Shown here: in pieces, positions 48,955 to 58,186 of the stretch
How positions within the stretch are numbered: the first letter of the stretch is position 1
How the letters are laid out: each line of letters starts with the position of its first letter
Assembly: GCA_027574665.1 (NCBI GenBank)
Contig: CM050657.1
Span: 12,722,404 to 12,786,403 of the forward strand
Reading direction: 5' to 3'
From: Rhynochetos jubatus
Lineage: Eukaryota; Chordata; Aves; Eurypygiformes; Rhynochetidae
DNA length: 64,000 bases
Made by a program: the position numbers and the translations under genes
Notes under the pieces: generated by a model
The model's input: only the letters and a program-made list of their open reading frames with translations
What the model was told of the DNA's origin: nothing
Databases searched by the model: none

Positions 48955-48964
48955 CTCTTGGCAG
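48945..48964 (+). promoter_or_regulatory. Splice-acceptor-like sequence in a monomer (representative)
   Basis: TGTTTTGCTCCTCTTGGCAG followed by G resembles a vertebrate 3' splice site, a pyrimidine-rich tract ending in CAG. In AATAAA-type monomers a branch-point-like CTAAT lies about 50 nt upstream. The element is present in almost every monomer, with one common change, GCTGCTC. There is no evidence of transcription in the sequence itself. Confidence 0.25.
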
Positions 48965-49018
48965 GCCTTTGCAATGCCAGCTAGCCCTGGAGCTGTGGGC
49001 TTTCTGGTTCTCCGGACG

Positions 49019-49049
49019 CTAACCCTAAGCGTAACCCTAATTGTTAGGG
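49019..49049 (-). repeat. Degenerate telomeric block, type A (with inverted hexamer)
   Basis: Read on the minus strand, this block contains four in-register hexamers: TTAGGG, TTACGC, TTAGGG and TTAGCG. The first and third are perfect vertebrate telomere repeats and the other two are damaged versions. On the + strand the block is followed by TTG and then a TTAGGG in the opposite sense. CCCTAA at 49,035-49,040 and TTAGGG at 49,044-49,049 therefore form a perfect 6-bp inverted repeat with a 3-nt loop. The word TTAGGGTTA, which matches the known core recognised by vertebrate TRF1/TRF2 Myb domains, occurs twice. Protein binding is inferred, not shown. Confidence 0.9.
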
Positions 49050-50954
49050 TGCGCGGTTTCCGGCCCCGGCCCCTGTGGGTTCTGGCTAGGGAAGGTGGGG
49101 AGGCAGCAATGTGGGTGCAGTGTTTTGCTCCTCTTGGCAGGCCTTTGCAATGCCAGCTAGCCCTGGAGCTGTGGGCTTTCTGGTTCTCCGGACGCTAACC
49201 CTAAGCGTAACCCTAATTGTTAGGGTGCGCGGTTTCCGGCCCCGGCCCGTCTGGGTTCTGGCTAGGGAAGGTGGGGAGGCAGCAATGTGGGTGCAGTGTT
49301 TTGCTCCTCTTGGCAGGCCTTTGCAATGCCAGCTAGCCCTGGAGCTGTGCGCTTTCTGGTTCTCCGGACGCTAACCCTAAGCGTAACCCTAATTGTTAGG
49401 GTGCGCGGTTTCCGGCCCCGGCCCCTGTGGGTTCTGGCTAATAAAGGTGGGGAGGCAGCAATGTGGGTGCAGTGTTTTGCTGCTCTTGGCAGGCCTTTGC
49501 AATGCCAGCTAGCCCTGGAGCTGTGGGCTTTCTGGTTCTCCAGACGCTAACCCTAAGCGTAACCCTAATTGTTAGGGTGCGCGGTTTCCGGCCCCGGCCC
49601 CTCTGGGTTCTGGCTAATAAAGGTGGGGAGGCAGCAATGTGGGTGCAGTGTTTTGCTGCTCTTGGCAGGCCTTTGCAATGCCAGCTAGCCCTGGAGCTGT
49701 GGGCTTTCTGGTTCTCCGGACGCTAACCCTAAGCGTAACCCTAATTGTTAGGGTGCGCGGTTTCCGTCCCCGGCCCCTGTGGGTTCTGGCTAATAAAGGT
49801 GGGGAGGCAGCAATGTGGGTGCAGTGTTTTGCTGCTCTTGGCAGGCCTTTGCAATGCCAGCTAGCCCTGGAGCTGTGGGCTTTCTGGTTCTCCGGACGCT
49901 AACCCTAAGCGTAACCCTAATTTTTAGGGTGCGCGGTTTCCGGCCCCGGCCCCTGTGGGTTCTGGCTAGGAATGGTGGGGAGGCAGCAATGTGGGTGCAG
50001 TGTTTTGCTCCTCTTGGCAGGCCTTTGGAATGCCAGCTAGCCCTGGAGCTGTGGGCTTTCTGGTTCTCCGGACGCTAACCCTAAGCGTAACCCTAATTGT
50101 TAGGGTGCGCGGTTTCCGGCCCCGGCCCCTGTGGGTTCTGGCTAGGGAAGGTGGGGAGGCAGCAATGTGGGTGCAGTGTTTTGCTCCTCTTGGCAGGCCT
50201 TTGCAATGCCAGCTAGCCCTGGAGCTGTGGGCTTTCTGGTTCTCCGGACGCTAACCCTAAGCGTAACCCTAATTTTTAGGGTGCTCGGTTTCCGGCCCCG
50301 CGCCCTGTGGATTCCGGCTATGGAAGGTGGGGAGGCAGCAATGTGGGTGCAGTGTTTTGCTCCTCTTGGCAGGCCTTTGCAATGCCAGCTAGCCCTGGAG
50401 CTGTGGGCTTTCTGGTTCTCCGGACGCTAACCCTAAGCGTAACCCTAATATTTGACGTGCGCGGTTTCCGGCCCCGGCCCCTCTGGGTTCTGGCTAATAA
50501 AGGTGGGGAGGCAGCAATGTGGGTGCAGTGTTTTGCTCCTCTTGGCAGGCCTTTGCAATGCCAGCTAGCCCTGGAGCTGTGGGCTTTCTGGTTCTCCGGA
50601 CGCTAACCCTAAGCATAACCCTAATTGTTAGGGTGCGCGGTTTCCGGCCCGGGCATATGTGGGTTCTGGCTAGGAAAGGTGGGGAGGCAGCAATGTGGGT
50701 GCAGTGTTTTGCTCCTCTTGGCAGGCCTTTGCAATGCCAGCTAGCCCTGGAGCTGTGGGCTTTCTGGTTCTCCGGACGCTAACCCTAAGCGTAACCCTAA
50801 TTGTTAGGGTGCGCGGTTTCCGGCCCTGGCCCCTCTGGGTTCTGGCTAGGGAAGGTGGGGAGGCAGCAATGTGGGTGCAGTGTTTTGCTCCTCTTGGCAG
50901 GCCTTTGCAATGCCAGCTAGCCCTGGAGCTGTGGGCTTTCTGGTTCTCCGGACG

Positions 50955-50990
50955 CTAACCCTAAGCGTAACCCTAATATTTGACGTGCGC
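50955..50990 (+). repeat. Degenerate telomeric block, type B (CRE-like instead of hairpin)
   Basis: Example of the second monomer class. The CTAACCCTAAGCGTAACC part is the same as in type A. The following stretch reads AATATTTGACGTGCGC instead of AATTGTTAGGGTGCGC. The inverted TTAGGG is lost and TGACGTG at 50,981-50,987 takes its place. TGACGTG matches the half-site of the CREB/ATF motif family. Types A and B differ at several adjacent bases and intermediates are rare (AATTTTTAGGG, TTTAACGTG), so they behave as two discrete alleles. Both are abundant throughout the window. Confidence 0.85.
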
Positions 50991-52186
50991 GGTTTCCAGC
51001 CCCGGCCCCTGTGGGTTCTGGCTAGGGAAGGTGGGGAGGCAGCAATGTGGGTGCAGTGTTTTGCTCCTCTTGGCAGGCCTTTGCAATGCCAGCTAGCCCT
51101 GGAGCTGTGGGCTTTCTGGTTCTCCGGACGCTAACCCTAAGCGTAACCCTAATTGTTAGGGTGCGCGGTTTCCGGCCCTGGCCCCTCTGGGTTCTGGCTA
51201 GGGAAGGTGGGGAGGCAGCAATGTGGGTGCAGTGTTTTGCTCCTCTTGGCAGGCCTTTGCAATGCCAGCTAGCCCTGGAGCTGTGGGCTTTCTGGTTCTC
51301 CGGACGCTAACCCTAAGCGTAACCCTAATTGTTAGGGTGCGCGGTTTCCGTCCCCGGCCCCTGTGGGTTCTGGCTAGGGAAGGTGGGGAGGCAGCAATGT
51401 GGGTGCAGTGTTTTGCTGCTCTTGGCAGGCCTTTGCAATGCCAGCTAGCCCTGGAGCTGTGGGCTTTCTGGTTCTCCGGACGCTAACCCTAAGCGTAACC
51501 CTAATATTTGACGTGCGCGGTTTCCGGCCCCGGCCCCTGTGGGTTCTGGCTAATAAATGTGGGGAGGCAGCAATGTGGGTGCAGTGTTTTGCTCCTCTTG
51601 GCAGGCCTTTGCAATGCCAGCTAGCCCTGGAGCTGTGGGCTTTCTGGTTCTCCGGACGCTAACCCTAAGCGTAACCCTAATTGTTAGGGTGCGCGTTTTC
51701 CGGCCACGGCCCCTGTGGGTTCTGGCTATGGAAGGTGGGGAGGCAGCAATGTGGGTGCAGTGTTTTGCTCCTCTTGGCAGGCCTTTGCAATGCCAGCTAG
51801 CCCTGGAGCTGTGGGCTTTCTGGTTCTCCGGACGCTAACCCTAAGCGTAACCCTAATTGTTAGGGTGCGCGGTGTCCGGCCCCGGCCCCTGTGGGTTCTG
51901 GATAGGGAAGGTGGGGAGGCAGCAATGTGGGTGCAGTGTTTTGCTCCTCTTGGCAGGCCTTTGCAATGCCAGCTAGCCCTGGAGCTGTGGGCTTTCTGGT
52001 TCTCCGGACGCTAACCCTAAGCGTAACCCTAATTGTTAGGGTGCGCGGTTTCCGGCCCTGGCCCCTCTGGGTTCTGGCTAGGGAAGGTGGGGAGGCAGCA
52101 ATGTGGGTGCAGTGTTTTGCTCCTCTTGGCAGGCCTTTGCAATGCCAGCTAGCCCTGGAGCTGTGGGCTTTCTGGTTCTCCGGACG

Positions 52187-52208
52187 CTAACCCTAACCCT
52201 AACCCTAA
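52187..52208 (-). repeat. Perfect telomeric run of 3.7 hexamers
   Basis: Uninterrupted CTAACC repeats in a 176-bp type B monomer. It is the first of a cluster of such monomers between 52 and 60 kb. Confidence 0.93.
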
Positions 52209-53066
52209 TATTTGACGTGCACGGTTTCCGGCCCCGGCCCCTCTGGGTTCTGGCTAATAAAGCTGGGGAGGCAGCAATGTGGGTGCAGTGTTTTGCTCCT
52301 CTTGGCAGGCCTTTGCAATGCCAGCTAGCCCTGGAGCTGTGGGCTTTCTGGTTCTCCGGACGCTAACCCTAAGCGTAACCCTAATATTTGACGTGCGCGG
52401 TTTCCGGCCCCGGCCCCTGTGGGTTCTGGCTAGGGAAGGTGGGGAGGCAGCAATGTGGGTGCAGTGTTTTGCTGCTCTTGGCAGGCCTTTGCAATGCCAG
52501 CTAGCCCTGGAGCTCTGGGCTTTCTGGTTCTCCGGACGCTAACCCTAAGCGTAACCCTAATTGTTCGGGTGCGCGTTTTCCGGCCCCGGCCCCTGTGGGT
52601 TCTGGCTAGGAAAGGTGGGGAGGCAGCAATGTGGGTGCAGTGTTTTGCTCCTCTTGGCAGGCCTTTGCAATGCCAGCTAGCCCTGGAGCTGTGGGCTTTC
52701 TGGTTCTCCGGACGCTAACCCTAAGCGTAACCCTAATATTTGACGTGCGCGGTTTCCGGCCCCGGCCCCTCTGGGTTCTGGCTAATAAAGCTGGGGAGGC
52801 AGCAATGTGGGTGCAGTGTTTTGCTCCTCTTGGCAGGCCTTTGCAATGCCAGCTAGCCCTGGAGCTGTGGGCTTTCTGGTTCTCCGGACGCTAACCCTAA
52901 GCGTAACCCTAATTGTTAGGGTGCGCGTTTTCCGGCCACGTCCCCTGTGGGTTCTGGCTAGGGAAGGTGGGGAGGCAGCAATGTGGGTGCAGTGTTTTGC
53001 TCCTCTTGGCAGGCCTTTGCAATGCCAGCTAGCCCTGGAGCTGTGGGCTTTCTGGTTCTCCGTACG

Positions 53067-53082
53067 CTAACCCTAACCCTAA
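53067..53082 (-). repeat. Perfect telomeric run in a 170-bp monomer
   Basis: CTAACCCTAACCCTAA in a 170-bp monomer (52,983-53,152). It is preceded by CCGTACG instead of the usual CCGGACG, and lies next to the 3.7-hexamer run at 53,237. Two neighbouring monomers therefore differ by one telomeric hexamer. Confidence 0.92.
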
Positions 53083-53236
53083 TATTTGACGTGCGCGGTT
53101 TCCGGCCCCGGCCCCTGTGGGTTCTGGCTAATAAAGGTGGGGAGGCAGCAATGTGGGTGCAGTGTTTTGCTCCTCTTGGCAGGCCTTTGCAATGCCAGCT
53201 AGCCCTGGAGCTGTGGGCTTTCTGGTTCTCCGGACG

Positions 53237-53258
53237 CTAACCCTAACCCTAACCCTAA
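53237..53258 (-). repeat. Perfect telomeric run of 3.7 hexamers
   Basis: Three full CTAACC units plus CTAA in a type B monomer, immediately downstream of the 170-bp monomer with only 2.7 units. Confidence 0.93.
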
Positions 53259-55876
53259 TATTTGACGTGCGCGGTTTCCGGCCCCGGCCCCTCTGGGTTC
53301 TGGCTAATAAAGGTGGGGAGGCAGCAATGTGGGTGCAGTGTTTTGCTCCTCTTGGCAGGCCTTTGCAATGCCAGCTAGCCCTGGAGCTGTGGGCTTTCTG
53401 GTTCTCCGGACGCTAACCCTAAGCGTAACCCTAATATTTGACGTGCGCGGTTTCCGGCCCCGGCCCCTGTGGGTTCTGGCTAGGGAAGGTGGGGAGGCAG
53501 CAATGTGGGTGCAGTGTTTTGCTCCTCTTGGCAGGCCTTTGCAATGCCAGCTAGCCCTGGAGCTGTGGGCTTTCTGGTTCTCCGGACGCTAACCCTAAGC
53601 GTAACCCTAATTGTTAGGGTGCGCGTTTTCCGGCCACGGCCCCTGTGGGTTCTGGTTAGGGAAGGTGGGGAGGCAGCAATGTGGGTGCAGTGTTTTGCTC
53701 CTCTTGGCAGGCCTTTGCAATGCCAGCTAGCCCTGGAGCTGTGGGCTTTGTGGTTCTCCGGACGCTAACCCTAAGCGTAACCCTAATTGTTAGGGTGCGC
53801 GGTGTCCGGCCCCGGCCCCTGTGGGTTCTGGCTAATAAAGGTGGGGAGGCAGCAATGTGGGTGCAGTGTTTTGCTGCTCTTGGCAGGCCTTTGCAATGCC
53901 AGCTAGCCCTGGAGCTGTGGGCTTTCTGGTTCTCCGGACGCTAACCCTAAGCGTAACCCTAATTGTTAGGGTGCGCGTTTTCCGGCCCCGGCCCCTGTGG
54001 GTTCTGGTTAGGGAAGGTGGGGAGGCAGCAATGTGGGTGCTGTGTTTTGCTCCTCTTGGCAGGCCTTTGCAATGCCAGCTAGCCCTGGAGCTGTGGGCTT
54101 TCTGGTTCTCCGGACGCTAACCCTAAGCGTAACCCTAATATTTGACGTGCGCGGTTTCCGGCCCCGGCCCCTCTGGGTTCTGGCTAATAAAGCTGGGGAG
54201 GCAGCAATGTGGGTGCAGTGTTTTGCTCCTCTTGGCAGGCCTTTGCAATGCCAGCTAGCCCTGGAGCTGTGGGCTTTCTGGTTCTCCGGACGCTAACCCT
54301 AAGCGTAACCCTAATATTTGACGTGCGCGGTTTCCGGCCCCGGCCCCTCTGGATTCTGGCTAATAAAGGTGGGGAGGCAGCAATGTGGGTGCAGTGTTTT
54401 GCTCCTCTTGGCAGGCCTTTGCAATGCCAGCTAGCCCTGGAGCTGTGGGCTTTCTGGTTCTCCGGACGCTAACCCTAAGCGTAACCCTAATATTTGACGT
54501 GCGCGGTTTCCGGCCCCGGCCCCTGTGGGTTCTGGCTAATAAAGCTGGGGAGGCAGCAATGTGGGTGCAGTGTTTTGCTCGTCTTGGCAGGCCTTTGCAA
54601 TGCCAGCTAGCCCTGGAGCTGTGGGCTTTCTGGTTCTCCGGACGCTAACCCTAAGCGTAACCCTAATTGTTAGGGTGCGCGTTTTCCGGCCACGTCCCCT
54701 GTGGGTTCTGGCTAGGGAAGGTGGGGAGGCAGCAATGTGGGTGCAGTGTTTTGCTCCTCTTGGCAGGCCTTTGCAATGCCAGCTAGCCCTGGAGCTGTGG
54801 GCTTTCTGGTTCTCCGGAGGCTAACCCTAAGCGTAACCGTAATTGTTAGGGTGCGCGTTTTCCGGCCCCGGCCCCTGTGGGTTCTGGTTAGGGAAGGTGG
54901 GGAGGCAGCAATGTGGGTGCAGTGTTTTGCTCCTCTTGGCAGGCCTTTGCAATGCCAGCTAGCCCTGGAGCTGTGGGCTTTCTGGTTCTCCGGACGCTAA
55001 CCCTAAGCGTAACCCTAATTGTTAGGGTGCGCGGTGTCCGGCCCCAGCCCCTCTGTGTTCTGGCTAGGGAAGGTGGGGAGGCAGCAATGTGGGTGCAGTG
55101 TTTTGCTCCTCTTGGCAGGCCTTTGCAATGCCAGCTAGCCCTGGAGCTGTGGGCTTTCTGGTTCTCCGGACGCTAACCCTAAGCGTAACCCTAATATTTG
55201 ACGTGCGCGGTTTCCGGCCCCGGCCCCTCTGGGTTCTGGCTAGGAAAGGTGGGGAGGCAGCAATGTGGGTGCAGTGTTTTGCTGCTCTTGGCAGGCCTTT
55301 GCAATGCCAGCTAGCCCTGGAGCTCTGGGCTTTCTGGTTCTCCGGACGCTAACCCTAAGCGTAACCCTAATTGTTAGGGTGCGCGTTTTCCTTCCCCGGC
55401 CCCTGTGGGTTCTGGTTAGGGAAGGTGGGGAGGCAGCAATGTGGGTGCAGTGTTTTGCTCCTCTTGGCAGGCCTTTGCAATGCCAGCTAGCCCTGGAGCT
55501 GTGGGCTTTCTGGTTCTCCGGACGCTAACCCTAAGCGTAACCCTAATTGTTAGGGTGCGCGGTGTCCGGCCCCGGCCCCTGTGGGTTCTGGATAGGGAAG
55601 GTGGGGAGGCAGCAATGTGGGTGCAGTGTTTTGCTCCTCTTGGCAGGCCTTTGCAATGCCAGCTAGCCCTGGAGCTGTGGGCTTTCTGGTTCTCCGGACG
55701 CTAACCCTAAGCGTAACCCTAATTGTTAGGGTGCGCGTTTTCCGGCCCTGGCCCCTCTGGGTTCTGGCTAGGGAAGGTGGGGAGGCAGCAATGTGGGTGC
55801 AGTGTTTTGCTCCTCTTGGCAGGCCTTTGCAATGCCAGCTAGCCCTGGAGCTGTGGGCTTTCTGGTTCTCCGGACG

Positions 55877-55898
55877 CTAACCCTAACCCTAACCCTAA
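55877..55898 (-). repeat. Perfect telomeric run of 3.7 hexamers
   Basis: Three full CTAACC units plus CTAA, type B. It is part of the block copied again at 58,165. Confidence 0.93.
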
Positions 55899-58164
55899 TA
55901 TTTGACGTGCGCGGTTTCCGGCCCCGGCCCCTCTGGGTTCTGGCTAATAAAGCTGGGGAGGCAGCAATGTGGGTGCAGTGTTTTGCTCCTCTTGGCAGGC
56001 CTTTGCAATGCCAGCTAGCCCTGGAGCTGTGGGCTTTCTGGTTCTCCGGACGCTAACCCTAAGCGTAACCCTAATATTTGACGTGCGCGGTTTCCGGCCC
56101 CGGCCCCTGTGGGTTCTGGCTAGGGAAGGTGGGGAGGCAGCAATGTGGGTGCAGTGTTTTGCTCCTCTTGGCAGGCCTTTGCAATGCCAGCTAGCCCTGG
56201 AGCTGTGGGCTTTCTGGTTCTCCGGACGCTAACCCTAAGCGTAACCCTAATTGTTCGGGTGCGCGTTTTCCGGCCCCGGCCCCTGTGGGTTCTGGCTAGG
56301 GAAGGTGGGGAGGCAGCAATGTGGGTGCAGTGTTTTGCTGCTCTTGGCAGGCCTTTGCAATGCCAGCTAGCCCTGGAGCTGTGGGCTTTCTGGTTCTCCG
56401 GACGCTAACCCTAAGCGTAACCCTAATATTTGACGTGCGCGGTTTCCGGCCCCGGCCCCTCTGGGTTCTGGCTAATAAAGCTGGGGAGGCAGCAATGTGG
56501 GTGCAGTGTTTTGCTCCTCTTGGCAGGCCTTTGCAATGCCAGCTAGCCCTGGAGCTGTGGGCTTTCTGGTTCTCCGGACGCTAACCCTAAGCGTAACCCT
56601 AATATTTGACGTGCGCGGTTTCCGGCCCCGGCCCCTCTGGATTCTGGCTAATAAAGGTGGGGATGCAGCAATGTGGGTGCAGTGTTTTGCTCCTCTTGGC
56701 AGGCCTTTGCAATGCCAGCTAGCCCTGGAGCTCTGGGCTTTCTGGTTCTCCGGACGCTAACCCTAAGCGTAACCCTAATTGTTCGGGTGCGCGTTTTCCG
56801 GCCCCGGCCCCTGTGGGTTCTGGCTAGGGAAGGTGGGGAGGCAGCAATGTGGGTGCAGTGTTTTGCTCCTCTTGGCAGGCCTTTGCAATGCCAGCTAGCC
56901 CTGGAGCTGTGGGCTTTCTGGTTCTCCGGACGCTAACCCTAAGCGTAACCCTAATATTCGACGTGCGCGGTTTCCGGCCCCGGCCCCTCTGGGTTCTGGC
57001 TAATAAAGCTGGGGAGGCAGCAATGTGGGTGCAGTGTTTTGCTCGTCTTGGCAGGCCTTTGCAATGCCAGCTAGCCCTGGAGCTGTGGGCTTTCTGGTTC
57101 TCCGGACGCTAACCCTAAGCGTAACCCTAATTGTTAGGGTGCGCGTTTTCCGGCCACGTCCCCTGTGGGTTCTGGCTAGGGAAGGTGGGGAGGCAGCAAT
57201 GTGGGTGCAGTGTTTTGCTCCTCTTGGCAGGCCTTTGCAATGCCAGCTAGCCCTGGAGCTGTGGGCTTTCTGGTTCTCCGGAGGCTAACCCTAAGCGTAA
57301 CCGTAATTGTTAGGGTGCGCGTTTTCCGGCCCCGGCCCCTGTGGGTTCTGGTTAGGGAAGGTGGGGAGGCAGCAATGTGGGTGCAGTGTTTTGCTCCTCT
57401 TGGCAGGCCTTTGCAATGCCAGCTAGCCCTGGAGCTGTGGGCTTTCTGGTTCTCCGGACGCTAACCCTAAGCGTAACCCTAATTGTTAGGGTGCGCGGTG
57501 TCCGGCCCCAGCCCCTCTGTGTTCTGGCTAGGGAAGGTGGGGAGGCAGCAATGTGGGTGCAGTGTTTTGCTCCTCTTGGCAGGCCTTTGCAATGCCAGCT
57601 AGCCCTGGAGCTGTGGGCTTTCTGGTTCTCCGGACGCTAACCCTAAGCGTAACCCTAATATTTGACGTGCGCGGTTTCCGGCCCCGGCCCCTCTGGGTTC
57701 TGGCTAGGAAAGGTGGGGAGGCAGCAATGTGGGTGCAGTGTTTTGCTGCTCTTGGCAGGCCTTTGCAATGCCAGCTAGCCCTGGAGCTCTGGGCTTTCTG
57801 GTTCTCCGGACGCTAACCCTAAGCGTAACCCTAATTGTTAGGGTGCGCGGTTTCCTTCCCCGGCCCCTGTGGGTTCTGGTTAGGGAAGGTGGGGAGGCAG
57901 CAATGTGGGTGCAGTGTTTTGCTCCTCTTGGCAGGCCTTTGCAATGCCAGCTAGCCCTGGAGCTGTGGGCTTTCTGGTTCTCCGGACGCTAACCCTAAGC
58001 GTAACCCTAATTGTTAGGGTGCGCGGTGTCCGGCCCCGGCCCCTGTGGGTTCTGGATAGGGAAGGTGGGGAGGCAGCAATGTGGGTGCAGTGTTTTGCTC
58101 CTCTTGGCAGGCCTTTGCAATGCCAGCTAGCCCTGGAGCTGTGGGCTTTCTGGTTCTCCGGACG

Positions 58165-58186
58165 CTAACCCTAACCCTAACCCTAA
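58165..58186 (-). repeat. Perfect telomeric run of 3.7 hexamers
   Basis: Duplicate of the run at 55,877. The surrounding monomers match that locus at an offset of 2,288 bp (13 monomers). Confidence 0.93.

Larger units (their letters stand above)
48893..49012 (+). other. CpG-free conserved segment of the monomer (representative)
   Basis: 120 bp without a single CpG, alternating with a 56-bp segment containing seven. The stretch from GCAGCAATG to GGTTCTC is almost identical in every monomer I compared. It contains a short inverted repeat, TGGCA...TGCCA, around GGCCTTTGCAA. Exceptions that add a CpG, such as GTGCGCTTTG or GCTCGTCTTGG, are rare and occur in related copies. Confidence 0.8.
48935..49110 (+). 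repeat. Representative 176-bp type A monomer
   Basis: A typical monomer, given as a reference for the parts. It starts at the GTGGGTGCAGTG anchor. A pyrimidine-rich stretch ending TTGGCAG lies at 48,945-48,964. The near-invariant core with TTTGCAATGCCAGCTAG follows, and the telomere-like block is at 49,019-49,049. A GC-rich segment (GCGCGGTTTCCGGCCCCGG) comes next, then a G-rich tail (AAGGTGGGGAGGCAGC). The CpGs at 49,013, 49,017, 49,030, 49,052, 49,054, 49,061 and 49,067 all fall in 56 bp; the other ~120 bp of the period has none. Most differences between copies fall in the telomere block, the GC-rich segment and the GCTA(A/G/C)(T/G)(A/G)AAGG stretch. The core varies mainly at one site, GCTCCTC versus GCTGCTC. 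Confidence 0.93.

Noticed and set aside
48957-48973. Nuclear factor I palindrome at TTGGCAGGCCTTTGCAA
   Set aside because: Only the TTGGC half-site fits. The expected GCCAA at the right spacing is absent (TGCAA instead).
48912-49110. CTCF site in AAGGTGGGGAGGCAGC
   Set aside because: Partial likeness to the G-rich core only. The conserved CCA and GGC positions do not line up well enough to call by eye.
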